This document shows, piece after piece, positions 1 through 7,881 of a DNA stretch of 64,000 bases (the stretch's first letter is position 1; every line of letters starts with the position of its first letter). Under the pieces are notes generated by a model that worked only from the letters and a program-made list of their open reading frames with translations, did not search any database and was not told where the DNA came from. This DNA comes from Sporocytophaga sp. (GTDB lineage Bacteria > Bacteroidota > Bacteroidia > Cytophagales > Cytophagaceae). The translations under genes and the position numbers were made by a program. Location: assembly GCF_017745095.1 (NCBI RefSeq), contig NZ_JAGHZZ010000017.1, positions 25,121 through 89,120 of the forward strand, given 5' to 3'.

Positions 1-303
1 ATATAATTTTGTTTGCTGCAGCTTACTTTTATGTAGCATTTGAGCATTTGCAGGCAGAGGACTCTCATGTCCGTTTTTATTGCTACAGTCCACCTCTTAT
101 TACCACTGATTTATCGATCCTTCATCAGGTATTTAGAATTTAGTAGAAAGAGTTTTTATTTGAAGTCCGCATAATTAAGTATGCTTATTTACTTAATTTA
201 TATAATGTTTTCTGATACGTGTTCAATACAGTATTGCGGATAACATTGCTTTACAGGCAACTATTAATAAAAATTATTCTAATATTTTAAAATTTAAATC
301 AAG
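1..303. other. non-coding left edge
   Basis: No convincing gene is visible here. A perfect 9-bp inverted repeat (AATTAAGTA at 173-181, TACTTAATT at 190-198, 8-nt loop) may be a terminator or regulatory hairpin, but no run of T follows it. The rest is AT-rich leader for the cysteine-rich protein that starts at 304. Confidence 0.4.
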
Positions 304-615
304 ATGAAAAATCATATTTTAATTGCTCTTATTGGTCTCTTCCTGGCTTTTGCTAATCAATCATTTGCAAGCACTATAAATGATGACAAGCCTGAATGCT
401 GTAAAAAGAAACAGGAATGCTGCAAGAAAAATCAGGATTGTTGCAAAAAAGAAGAAAGCAAAGCATGCTGTACAAGTGCAGAGGCTTGCAAAGACGGATC
501 TTGCTGCAAGGATGAGGTTTGTACAAAAGGAGATGTAAAATGCTGCAAAGAAAAATCCGAAGCCTGTTGCAAACATGAAGGCAAAAAAAAGAAAAAAGAT
601 AAGTGTTGTAAGTAA
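304..615 (+). CDS. exported cysteine-rich mini-protein
   Basis: A 103-residue protein of unknown function. Residues 1-22 form a typical Sec signal peptide (charged start, hydrophobic core, cut near SFAS). The mature part is almost wholly Lys, Glu and Cys: 18 cysteines, mostly as CC pairs in a loose repeat of the form (E/D)CCKK. No fold is recognised. Dense paired cysteines suggest metal binding, as in metallothionein-like proteins, but this is inference; a disulfide-rich envelope peptide is the alternative. The gene stands alone, ends in its own rho-independent terminator, and is convincingly coding because the composition is maintained from start to stop. The opposite-strand frame here is only its shadow. 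Confidence 0.75.
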   Translation: MKNHILIALIGLFLAFANQSFASTINDDKPECCKKKQECCKKNQDCCKKEESKACCTSAEACKDGSCCKDEVCTKGDVKCCKEKSEACCKHEGKKKKKDKCCK

Positions 616-622
616 TTATAAT

Positions 623-653
623 AAAGCCCCGAATTGTGGGGCTTTTATTTTTT
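623..653 (+). terminator. rho-independent terminator
   Basis: AAAGCCCC (623-630) pairs perfectly with GGGGCTTT (638-645) and is followed by a T-rich run. It ends the cysteine-rich protein transcript. Confidence 0.85.
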
Positions 654-684
654 ACTTATTAAAGAACTCAATTAGAAATTCCTT

Positions 685-692
685 TAACTTTG
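685..692 (+). promoter_or_regulatory. -7 promoter box candidate
   Basis: TAACTTTG fits the Bacteroidota -7 consensus TAnnTTTG and lies 33 bp before the DMT transporter start. A good -33 TTTG at the usual spacing is not seen, so the call is tentative. Confidence 0.35.
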
Positions 693-725
693 ATTTTATC
701 TATATTTTAAAATTGAAGTTTTAGC

Positions 726-1610
726 ATGTCATCTGAAAATCACAAAAAAGATAATCTGTTCCTGGTTGGGTTAGTTGTAAGTATGTTTTGTTGGGGATTA
801 AGCTGGACATCGGGAAAGATTATGGCAGGTTATGGGAATCCTCTGAATATTACGCTTTACCGGTTCTTTGTAACATTTATTTCATTATTTATTATTGTAT
901 TTTTTACGGGAGAGAAGCTTAGCATTCTCAAAAAGGGCTTTGTGGACCTTACTTGTGCTTCTGCATTGATAGCTCTTTATACCTATTTGTTTTTTAAAGG
1001 TCTTTCGTTGGGAAAAGCAGGAGCTGGAGGAGTGTTGGTTACTACATTAAACCCGATAATTTCTTATGTTATAATGTTGGTTTATGCTAAAAAGAAACCT
1101 GGAAAATATGAAATAATTGGTCTTGTAATTGGCTTGGCCGCCGGAGCTTTCTTGCTTCAAATCTGGAATAACTGGCATAAAATATGGCATTCCGGCAACA
1201 GTTATTTCGTTATGGCAACTTTCACATGGGCATTCTTAAGTCTGTTTACTGCAAGATCAGGACGTTATGGTTCTCCGATAGCTTTTAGTCTGTGGATGTA
1301 TGGCTTATGTACAATTCTCATCGCATTTATTTCTGACTATCATGAAAGTATTGAGGTATTTAAAAGGATTGATATTGTTTTCGGGTTAAATCTATTTTTT
1401 AGCTCCACTATCACAACGGCTCTTGCCACTACATTTTTCTTTGTTGCCACTTCAAGACTTGGTGCTGGAAAAGCCAGTACATTTATTTTCCTGGTGCCAT
1501 TTTCTGCTGCTTTAGGCTCATGGATTTTTTTAAAAGAAGTTCCGGAAATTCATACCATCATTGGAGGGGTTCTTGGGATATTAGCTGTATATATGATAAA
1601 CAGAAAATAG
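726..1610 (+). CDS. DMT family (EamA) transporter
   Basis: An inner-membrane protein of 294 residues, the usual length for drug/metabolite transporters. About ten hydrophobic segments are visible, arranged as two EamA halves: the first contains the CWGLSW segment near residues 23-28, the second starts near residue 150. The typical closing pattern is present, with a glycine-rich last helix (GGVLGILAVYMINRK). Members export metabolites or small molecules; the substrate cannot be told from sequence. It is monocistronic, with terminators on both sides. Confidence 0.85.
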   Translation: MSSENHKKDNLFLVGLVVSMFCWGLSWTSGKIMAGYGNPLNITLYRFFVTFISLFIIVFFTGEKLSILKKGFVDLTCASALIALYTYLFFKGLSLGKAGAGGVLVTTLNPIISYVIMLVYAKKKPGKYEIIGLVIGLAAGAFLLQIWNNWHKIWHSGNSYFVMATFTWAFLSLFTARSGRYGSPIAFSLWMYGLCTILIAFISDYHESIEVFKRIDIVFGLNLFFSSTITTALATTFFFVATSRLGAGKASTFIFLVPFSAALGSWIFLKEVPEIHTIIGGVLGILAVYMINRK

Positions 1611-1650
1611 AAACTATTTTGAATATAAAATAGATTTAAAAATGGGATAA

Positions 1651-1687
1651 AAAAACAAAAGCTCAATAAAAGAGAGCTTTTGTTTTT
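1651..1687. terminator. bidirectional terminator
   Basis: A perfect 14-bp stem (1651-1664 with 1674-1687) has A-runs on the left and T-runs on the right, so it can stop transcription from both sides. It lies between the convergent DMT transporter and the first lipoprotein. Confidence 0.85.
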
Positions 1688-1691
1688 AGTA

Positions 1692-2708
1692 TTAATAATA
1701 CTGATATATTATCTCATCAATATTTTCACTGAGTGGGTAGTAAATTTTAAAGGCATTAGAACTTGAGTTTTTAACTCTTTTAGGTGTAGGGATTTCACTT
1801 CCCGTGTATCTATAACCTGCTTCTATATCTATTGTCTCAGGGCCAGAATTTAATGCAAGTTTTATATCTGTCTCAATACAGGAATGACCGCTCACAAGTA
1901 CGAAAGGACCGGCTTTGCTTTCACCGTAATTCTTCCATAGATAATCTTCTTTCATGAATATTACGTAGTCATTATACCCGATAAGGGTTTTACTTGACTC
2001 AATAACATTTTTAACAGATGAACCTTTGAAAACCGGCTCTGAAATTCCAGATAGCCTCATTGACATTCCAATCCAGCCACCTATAGATTTCCAGGTTCGT
2101 TTTTGAGAATAACTTTTCTCTCTTACTTCTCCATTGGTATGTTTAACCGAAAGTTTTCCGGTAAGAGTGGTTTGCACAGAATCTCTATATAAGGCTGTTC
2201 CTAAAGGTTGAGCCGCCTGCCAATAATAGCCACCTGAAAGATTTGTATGTATTACTGTTCCAATTATTGAAACTGTTTGTTCTGAATCAATGATTTTTAC
2301 ATTGAAATCTTTAAATGTTATGCTGCATTCAGCATCTTTTTCTCCATAACTATTTCCTTTTTTCAGCTGAATTGAAACGTATCCTTTTCTTATTTTTCCA
2401 TTACAGGTAATTTTATCATCGTAATATAAATTATAAATCTTTTTATTATTACTATTAACTGTTGCTGAATCAACTCTTAGAATACCGCAGGGTAAAGTAT
2501 AGGAGCTCTCATTTTTTCCTATCTTATAACCTATAAAGTCTGTTACATCCAACATTATCTGATTAGTTTCAACAGAAGCAGACCTGTCGTCTTGTTTTAA
2601 TTGAGAGGGAACTGATTTTGCTGGTCCTGTTTCTTCTTTGGTGCAGGAAAGAAGAATAGGAAGACAAGCAATTAAGGATAAGACTATGACACAATTTGAT
2701 TTTTTCAT
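1692..2708 (-). CDS. lipoprotein, paralogue of next gene
   Basis: A 338-residue protein with a lipoprotein signal peptide: hydrophobic core and lipobox LLSC, giving a lipidated Cys at residue 22. The mature part matches the neighbouring protein (2844-3869) along its whole length. Shared landmarks are LPCG, a K-K-Y-x-L strand, the GGY(Y/I)WQ segment, and VREK(S)Y-x-QKRTW. No known domain is recognised; the alternating beta pattern suggests a beta-rich fold anchored in the outer membrane. The two genes arose by tandem duplication. Each seems to be transcribed separately, since a strong terminator lies between them. Confidence 0.8.
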   Translation of the reverse strand: MKKSNCVIVLSLIACLPILLSCTKEETGPAKSVPSQLKQDDRSASVETNQIMLDVTDFIGYKIGKNESSYTLPCGILRVDSATVNSNNKKIYNLYYDDKITCNGKIRKGYVSIQLKKGNSYGEKDAECSITFKDFNVKIIDSEQTVSIIGTVIHTNLSGGYYWQAAQPLGTALYRDSVQTTLTGKLSVKHTNGEVREKSYSQKRTWKSIGGWIGMSMRLSGISEPVFKGSSVKNVIESSKTLIGYNDYVIFMKEDYLWKNYGESKAGPFVLVSGHSCIETDIKLALNSGPETIDIEAGYRYTGSEIPTPKRVKNSSSNAFKIYYPLSENIDEIIYQYY

Positions 2709-2788
2709 AAATGGTCCATCAAAACCGTTTACATAAGGTACGATGACTATACCTTAAAAGTTTGGCAATATCTGGATGATGGAAAAAT

Positions 2789-2823
2789 AAAACGGCCTTT
2801 CCGTTTTGGGGAAAGGCCGTTTT
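2789..2823 (-). terminator. rho-independent terminator
   Basis: A perfect 14-bp stem (2789-2802 with 2810-2823), GC-rich in its middle, followed on the minus strand by a T-rich run. It ends the second lipoprotein gene and separates it from the first. Confidence 0.9.
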
Positions 2824-2843
2824 ATTATAATAAATTGATATTA

Positions 2844-3869
2844 TTAATATAATTGGTATTGTTCTGACTTAAGATACGTTCCCAATTCAATTGTTATTTT
2901 GTAAGCATTGGCATCGCAAAGATTAGCATCAGTCGTTGGAGTTGCTGTCATGTTGGATATGTTATAGATATATCCAGCTTGAACATCAAAATATGCAGGG
3001 GTAACATTGGGGATGTTTACATTTGCTCTTGCCTTACCCTTAACAAGCACATAAGGGCCAGCCCAAGTGGTACCACAATTAGTCCAAAGGAAGTTTTCGC
3101 TTAGATTTGAGACGTAATCAAAGTTTCCATCAAGGGTTTTTCCAGTTTCGTACACATTGGAATGAGTATTTGCTCCAAGTGATGCTGTTGTATCACCTGC
3201 AATTGTCAGTCTTAAACCAGCCCAACCTGAAGTGGAAGACCAGGTCCTTTTTTGGAAATAATTTCGTTCACGCACAGCTCCATTGGCATGGGTTACCATA
3301 AATTTACCTCTTACACTATGCGTTACAGCATCCTTATGAAGAGTATTACTAGAAGGTATCACAACCTGCCAGATATATCCGCCAGTAAGGTTTGTTACAG
3401 CAATTGTTCCGTTTACAGTAACGCTTTGTCCCGTGGCGTTGGATTCCACAGTATAGTTTATAAATGTTATAGTAAATCGTGCATCTATATCATTAAAGTG
3501 AGAGCCACTTTCAAGTTTAAATGAAACATCTCCGCTTTTCTTTTTATATCCGCACTTATTTTGGTCACCGAATTTTAATGTATAGGTTTTTTTACCTGAA
3601 GATTCTGTAGAATCAAACTTAACTACACCGCAAGGCAAATCATAAGCTGCAATTCTGGCGTTTGCTCCGCCACCACCAATTTGGTTACTAATAACATCAT
3701 TTACATTCGAAATAGCTTCGTCAACCTCAGTTGAACCTGTATTATCGCTTTGTTTCATATTGGTAGTGACGGTGCCCGTCTTGGGATCCGTATCGTCTTT
3801 TTTACATCCTGTAAGGACAGAAAGAGCAATTATTGTCAAAAAGAAAGTGGAACGAATGTTTTTTTTCAT
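2844..3869 (-). CDS. lipoprotein, paralogue of previous gene
   Basis: A 341-residue lipoprotein (lipobox LTGC, Cys 22). After an acidic, low-complexity linker (residues 23-75) it has the same domain as 1692-2708, with LPCGVV, GGYIWQ, VRERNYFQKRTW and a (F/I)DV(Q)AGY strand near the C-terminus. No function is recognised. The pair probably performs related surface roles; divergence is strongest in the linker. The small plus-strand frames inside it are shadows. Confidence 0.8.
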   Translation of the reverse strand: MKKNIRSTFFLTIIALSVLTGCKKDDTDPKTGTVTTNMKQSDNTGSTEVDEAISNVNDVISNQIGGGGANARIAAYDLPCGVVKFDSTESSGKKTYTLKFGDQNKCGYKKKSGDVSFKLESGSHFNDIDARFTITFINYTVESNATGQSVTVNGTIAVTNLTGGYIWQVVIPSSNTLHKDAVTHSVRGKFMVTHANGAVRERNYFQKRTWSSTSGWAGLRLTIAGDTTASLGANTHSNVYETGKTLDGNFDYVSNLSENFLWTNCGTTWAGPYVLVKGKARANVNIPNVTPAYFDVQAGYIYNISNMTATPTTDANLCDANAYKITIELGTYLKSEQYQLY

Positions 3870-4080
3870 AGAGTCTTATTTCAAACAATTAACTTATGTA
3901 CGGATTTCTACTTGTTCTAGTTAGATTTTAGACGTTTATAATTGATTTTTGTGATTATTGCTTTAATGTGCAGATAGTAATTTGTTGTTATACAGTTGTT
4001 TTGGTAAAAGTAATCAAAAAACTTCTATTTGCAACTTATGGATTTTCAAAGGATATTAGTGATAAGATTTACTTTTACCA

Positions 4081-4455
4081 ATGGACACTATTTTCGATTT
4101 ATCTAATATTGCTGCGGGAATTTTACTGGCGACTTCTACTCTGATGAAAATCAAAAGCATTTCTGATAGCATTTTAAAGATTAGTAATTGGCTTACAGGT
4201 TTTAAGGTGATTATCGGGTTTACATCTTTTATTTTGGGATTGATCTTTTTGTTTCGTCCGGGATGCGCAATATATGATCTGGCAGGAATTCTTGCTGGTC
4301 TTATACTTTTAACTGATACTCTTGTAAATATTCCAGGAATTGGGGAATCACTGGCGAAACTATCAAGATCACTTTTACCATTTACCACTGCAATTGGGGT
4401 TGCCTCCCTTATAGTTGGAATCCTTGGACTCTTGGATTTAAACTTTCTGTGTTAA
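4081..4455 (+). CDS. small integral membrane protein
   Basis: A 124-residue protein with about four hydrophobic segments (near residues 8-22, 40-57, 66-82 and 100-118), rich in Gly, Ile and Leu. It shows an internal repeat: both halves contain a segment like I-x-D-x-(I/L)-x-K-(I/L)-(S/L), and the second half ends with GVASLIVGILGLLD. No family was recognised. It lies just before the sigma-54 stress operon, on the same strand but with a 90-bp gap that holds the promoter, so it is probably a separate unit. The minus-strand frame here is a shadow. Confidence 0.6.
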   Translation: MDTIFDLSNIAAGILLATSTLMKIKSISDSILKISNWLTGFKVIIGFTSFILGLIFLFRPGCAIYDLAGILAGLILLTDTLVNIPGIGESLAKLSRSLLPFTTAIGVASLIVGILGLLDLNFLC

Positions 4456-4545
4456 TTTTTTTTGACTTACATTCTGCTCATTTTAAATCAGAACTATATT
4501 TTTTTACAATTGTGGAAATCTTCCTTTTACATTCATGAGGTAGTT

Positions 4546-4561
4546 TGGCATGAGACTTGCA
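4546..4561 (+). promoter_or_regulatory. sigma-54 promoter (-24/-12)
   Basis: TGGCATGAGACTTGCA matches the sigma-54 consensus TGGCAC-N5-TTGCA: GG at the -24 element (4547-4548) and GC at the -12 element (4559-4560), exactly 12 nt apart, with only the C after TGGCA changed. Transcription would start near 4572, 44 nt before the leader ORF and about 200 nt before pspA. In enterobacteria pspA is also sigma-54 dependent. The activator gene is not in the window. Confidence 0.8.
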
Positions 4562-4591
4562 TTTTGTATGCTCATTAAAATAAACAAATAG

Positions 4592-4608
4592 CTATAGCAA
4601 TGCTATAG
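4592..4608 (+). other. 5'UTR inverted repeat
   Basis: CTATAGC (4592-4598) and GCTATAG (4602-4608) form a perfect 7-bp stem with a 3-nt loop, 7 nt before the leader ATG. It lies in the predicted transcript and could hide the leader start or serve as a protein-binding site. Confidence 0.4.
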
Positions 4609-4615
4609 AAATACA

Positions 4616-4690
4616 ATGAGAACTACTTTATCATTTTTTATTTATTCTGTTTTTGCCGCTGCTCAAAAAGCTGTAGTTGAGCTTCCATAG
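4616..4690 (+). CDS. 24-codon leader ORF before pspA
   Basis: ATG at 4616 to TAG at 4688-4690, giving a 24-residue peptide with a hydrophobic middle (LSFFIYSVFAAA) and a short polar tail. It is the first ORF in the predicted sigma-54 transcript and ends 14 nt before an alternative-hairpin region. It may be a leader peptide whose translation controls pspA, a small membrane peptide that senses envelope stress, or chance. No homology is claimed. Confidence 0.4.
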   Translation: MRTTLSFFIYSVFAAAQKAVVELP

Positions 4691-4703
4691 TCCTTTATAA
4701 TAT

Positions 4704-4742
4704 TAGGCTTACCGGAAGCCTACTAATACTCACATCCGGTAA
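4704..4742 (+). promoter_or_regulatory. mutually exclusive hairpins (attenuator-like)
   Basis: Hairpin 1: TAGGCTT (4704-4710) with AAGCCTA (4716-4722), loop ACCGG. Hairpin 2: TTACCGG (4709-4715) with CCGGTAA (4736-4742). They share 4709-4715 and so cannot form together. No poly-T tract follows either, so control would act on translation or RNA stability of pspA (start 4769) more likely than on termination. Confidence 0.45.
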
Positions 4743-4768
4743 ATCAATCAAATAATAAATAAAACAAC

Positions 4769-5596
4769 ATGTGGAAATTTATTTTCAACAGGTTCAACAA
4801 CCTGTTTAAGTCTAAAGCTATGTCTGCTTTAGACTCGGTGGAAAACCCTGTAGAGATGTATGCGCTTGCTGTGCATGAATCGGAAAAGAATCTGCAGAGC
4901 ATGACTAAGGCAATTGCCTTGGCTCTTGCAGATCAGAAGAGTAAGGAACGAGAGTTAAATCAAGCCTTGCTGGAAACAGAGTCATGGAAAGCAAAAGCTA
5001 AGGCTGCAATTGCTCAGAATCATGCAGAGCTTGCTAGGACTGCATTGGAGCATAAGGCAATTGCTGAAAAGAAAGCTGAAGAGTATCACGCTTTGAATGA
5101 AATGCTAAAAGCAAAAATTGAAGATCAAAAGCAACAGCTAAAACGCTTTAAGATGAAGCACGAAGAACTGAAAGCCAAGAAATCAATTTATGCAGCAAAG
5201 TATGAAACAGCCAAAGCTCAGAAAAACCTGGCCGAATCTCTTGGTGGATTAAATAACACTGCCTTGTCAGAAGTATCCAGACTTGAAGAAAAGATAAACA
5301 AGTTAGAAGCCGAGTCGGAAGCTTTACTTGAGCTTACTGATGCTGAAAATCATGAAGTAATGAAGCTTGAAGAATCTTTCACTTCATACAAAATAGAAGA
5401 GGATTTTCAGGCATTACAGGCTCAGGTAACAGAAGAAAAAAATGAAAAGAATCAGAGCAAAATGAAGCAGATCGAAAATGAGCTTTTAAAAAACAATAAC
5501 AAACAAAACAAAGCAAATGAGATCAGTGAATTTTATTCTCTGAAGCCTAAAGCTTCAGGCAACAATGATGATATAAGTAAATTCTTTAACCAATAA
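4769..5596 (+). CDS. pspA: PspA/IM30 family stress protein
   Basis: A 275-residue protein that is coiled coil for most of its length (residues 25-235), with the PspA-type N-terminus: a short amphipathic helix, then the family pattern AL(D)SVENP. The family forms ESCRT-III-like assemblies on the inner membrane and guards its integrity during envelope stress. The last 40 residues are an Asn/Lys-rich linker ending in DDISKFFNQ, possibly a partner-binding tail. It is the first full gene of an operon with two TerD proteins and TerC (9 nt to the first terD). PspA-TerD-TerC links are known from comparative genomics of Ter stress systems. Confidence 0.85.
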   Translation: MWKFIFNRFNNLFKSKAMSALDSVENPVEMYALAVHESEKNLQSMTKAIALALADQKSKERELNQALLETESWKAKAKAAIAQNHAELARTALEHKAIAEKKAEEYHALNEMLKAKIEDQKQQLKRFKMKHEELKAKKSIYAAKYETAKAQKNLAESLGGLNNTALSEVSRLEEKINKLEAESEALLELTDAENHEVMKLEESFTSYKIEEDFQALQAQVTEEKNEKNQSKMKQIENELLKNNNKQNKANEISEFYSLKPKASGNNDDISKFFNQ

Positions 5597-5605
5597 TAAA
5601 TCTAT

Positions 5606-6163
5606 ATGTCAATTAATTTGAAAAAAGGTAACTCGTTTAATCTTACGAAAAATCAACCTGGTTTAAAAAAGATTATGATTGGTCTTGGATGGGAATATGT
5701 TTCCCAAAGGCTTGACCTGGATGCTTCGGTGTTCATGAATGGAAAAAACGGTAAGCTATTATCCGATGAATACTTTGTATTCTATAACAATCTTACTTCT
5801 CCTGACGGCTGTATCAAGCATACAGGTGACAACAGGACAGGTGTAGGTGATGAAGATGATGAACTGGTATTAGCCAATATGGATCTCATTAATCCGTCCT
5901 GTGAAGAAATGGTTATTGCAGTATCCATTCATGACGCAGAAATAAGAAAACATCACTTTGGTATGCTTGCAGATGCTTATATAAGAATCTTTGATGTGGA
6001 AACACAAACAGAATTATTAAGATATGACCTGGATGCTGAGTTTGGAGGAAACACAGTAGTAAAATTTGGTACATTAACAAAGAAAAATAATGAATGGCAC
6101 TTTACTGCTACTGGTACGGGCAACAATAAAGGGCTTCAGGGCTTGATTGATATATATGCTTAA
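5606..6163 (+). CDS. TerD family calcium-binding stress protein
   Basis: A 185-residue single-domain TerD protein. It starts with the family signature (INLKKGNSFNL) and carries the two calcium-ligand stretches, DLDASVFM near residue 37 and the HTGDNRTGVGDEDDE loop near residues 72-86. The standard C-terminal beta pattern, with RYDLDAEFGG, is also present. TerD proteins are cytosolic and bind Ca2+; with TerC and PspA they are thought to form a membrane-linked stress complex. It is read 9 nt after pspA. The tellurite name is historical and is not evidence for tellurite resistance here. Confidence 0.9.
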   Translation: MSINLKKGNSFNLTKNQPGLKKIMIGLGWEYVSQRLDLDASVFMNGKNGKLLSDEYFVFYNNLTSPDGCIKHTGDNRTGVGDEDDELVLANMDLINPSCEEMVIAVSIHDAEIRKHHFGMLADAYIRIFDVETQTELLRYDLDAEFGGNTVVKFGTLTKKNNEWHFTATGTGNNKGLQGLIDIYA

Positions 6164-6195
6164 TTAATGAATTGAAAATTTAGAAGAACTAGAAA

Positions 6196-6789
6196 ATGAT
6201 TAATCTGAAAAAAGGATCATCTATAAATCTTGAGAAAGATGGTAAAAATCTGGAAACAATGTTTCTGGGCCTTAACTGGGGAAAGATATCTAAACTATGG
6301 GGACTGATGCAGGTCAATGTAGATTTGGATGGGAGTGTAACAATGTTTGATAAAGATAAAAGAGTAATAGACACCGTCTATTTTAATAAAAGAAGATCAA
6401 ACGATAGCTCCATCTATCACACAGGTGATGACTTGACAGGTGATACATATGAAGATGAAAAGGATAATGAAATTATATCCATCAATCTTAAAAAAGTATC
6501 TCCAAAAGTAGAATCAATAGTGGTATATCTGAACTCCTATAAAGGACAGGAATTTCATACTATTCCTTATGCGAAAATAAGACTTGTTGATGGAAGTGTA
6601 TCAGAATCTAAAAAAGCTTTTGCATATTTTGATCTTGCTTCTGAACCTGGTTTTCAAGGAAAGGTAGCGATGATTATGGCAAAAATAGTTCGTAATGGAG
6701 ACAACTGGAAATTTGTCGCAATTGGTGAACCAGCCTCTACGAGAAGCATTGAGGATACTGTAAAACTAATCCGTCATCAGTATTTATAA
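6196..6789 (+). CDS. TerD family protein, divergent copy
   Basis: A 197-residue paralogue of the preceding gene. It starts with INLKKGSSINL and keeps VDLDGSVTMF and HTGDDLTGDTYEDEKD. The acidic calcium loop is longer and spaced differently, with an extra segment after AKIRLVDGS. Relatives with such changes may bind calcium differently or act as a second subunit. It lies 32 nt after the first terD and 54 nt before terC, in one apparent operon. Its C-terminal tail (SIEDTVKLIRHQYL) has no counterpart in the first copy. Confidence 0.85.
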   Translation: MINLKKGSSINLEKDGKNLETMFLGLNWGKISKLWGLMQVNVDLDGSVTMFDKDKRVIDTVYFNKRRSNDSSIYHTGDDLTGDTYEDEKDNEIISINLKKVSPKVESIVVYLNSYKGQEFHTIPYAKIRLVDGSVSESKKAFAYFDLASEPGFQGKVAMIMAKIVRNGDNWKFVAIGEPASTRSIEDTVKLIRHQYL

Positions 6790-6843
6790 CAAATGGAATC
6801 TTTTATTTTAAAAAAAAATTTAAAACTTAATCTTTAAAAATTA

Positions 6844-7620
6844 ATGATGATAACTATACTAGTTTCAATATTTGTACTAACAACGATGGAGATTGTGCTG
6901 GGGATTGACAATATTATTTTTATCGGCTTGCTTGCCAATGGTCTTCAGAATAAAAAGAAGGCGGCTCTTGCTAGAAAAATAGGCCTTGTGCTTGCCTTGG
7001 GTGTAAGGATTGTTGCCTTATTATTCATTGCAGATCTTGCGCATATGAAAGATCCGCTGTTCAGTTTAACCACAACAGGGGGATTAAATCACCCAGTATC
7101 GGTAAGAGATTTGATACTTCTTGCAGGTGGTCTATTCCTGATTCATAAGAGTACATCCGAAATACACGGTTTATTTCATGATGAAATAAAAGAAGAACAG
7201 ACGGAAGGTACTTTTGTAAAAGTGATTTTACAAATTGTGTTGATAGATCTGGTTTTCTCAGCTGACTCAATATTAACAGCAATCGGTCTGGTAGATAGTG
7301 TTGAAATAATGATTTCAGCAGTTGTATTATCAATGACTCTAATGTTCTTTTTATCTGGTAAAATATCAGATTTTGTTGAATCAAGACCATCATTGAAAGT
7401 TCTGGCATTATCATTTCTTATTATGATTGGTGCAATGCTTGTAATGGAAGGTTCTGGGGTTCATGTTGACAAAACATACATTTACTTTGCAATGGCATTT
7501 GCCGGTATTATTGAGGCGTTGAACTCTAAAATTAAAATGCGCAAGACCAGAGTAATATCAGAAAAAAGTATTGATGGAGTTAAACTTGCAGATAAACAGG
7601 AATTTGCATTAAAGAAGTAA
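6844..7620 (+). CDS. terC: TerC family integral membrane protein
   Basis: A 258-residue inner-membrane protein with about seven transmembrane segments. The TerC hallmarks are clear: the acidic membrane motifs EIVLGIDNIIFI near residue 16 and DLVFSADSILTAIG near residue 136, related by the family's internal repeat, with GAMLVMEG later. TerC proteins are linked to metal-ion (notably Mn2+) handling and form the membrane part of Ter stress complexes. It is the last gene of the sigma-54 operon; a terminator follows directly. A basic tail of about 35 residues faces the cytosol by inference. Confidence 0.9.
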   Translation: MMITILVSIFVLTTMEIVLGIDNIIFIGLLANGLQNKKKAALARKIGLVLALGVRIVALLFIADLAHMKDPLFSLTTTGGLNHPVSVRDLILLAGGLFLIHKSTSEIHGLFHDEIKEEQTEGTFVKVILQIVLIDLVFSADSILTAIGLVDSVEIMISAVVLSMTLMFFLSGKISDFVESRPSLKVLALSFLIMIGAMLVMEGSGVHVDKTYIYFAMAFAGIIEALNSKIKMRKTRVISEKSIDGVKLADKQEFALKK

Positions 7621-7622
7621 TT

Positions 7623-7653
7623 TAAAAAGGGCAGAGTAATCTGCTCTTTTTTT
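7623..7653 (+). terminator. terminator of the pspA-ter operon
   Basis: An AAAAAGGGCAG / CTGCTCTTTTT hairpin with a 6-nt loop and a following T run, just 3 nt past the terC stop. Confidence 0.85.
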
Positions 7654-7657
7654 CGTT

Positions 7658-7700
7658 TTTACCCTATTGTTTATTTTATTAAAATAAGCAGTAGGGTAAA
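7658..7700. repeat. 43-bp imperfect palindrome
   Basis: Outer arms TTTACCCTA (7658-7666) and TAGGGTAAA (7692-7700), and an inner perfect 8-bp stem TTATTTTA / TAAAATAA (7671-7678, 7680-7687). It follows the terC terminator and is not itself followed by T. It may be a cruciform or a protein-binding site; no second copy was seen in the window. Confidence 0.5.
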
Positions 7701-7881
7701 GTGTTGTTATTTAACTTGTTATTGTTTTTGTATAGAATTACTATCAGGAAAAACACCTATCAACGTTAATACTTAAAACTGAAATAAACCCATTTAAAAT
7801 TGGATTTATTTTATTAATTTTAGCATCTTAAATATAAGTCAATCTGTTAAGTATTTTTCTATTTAATAATTAAAGTTAGCA

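Noticed and set aside
7061..7414. Minus-strand ORF inside terC
   Set aside because: Shadow of a strongly conserved membrane protein; no start signal or recognised motif.
5606..7620. Tellurite resistance operon
   Set aside because: TerD and TerC are named after tellurite, but no TerA/TerZ/TelA genes or other tellurite-specific evidence is present; the PspA neighbour points to general envelope stress.
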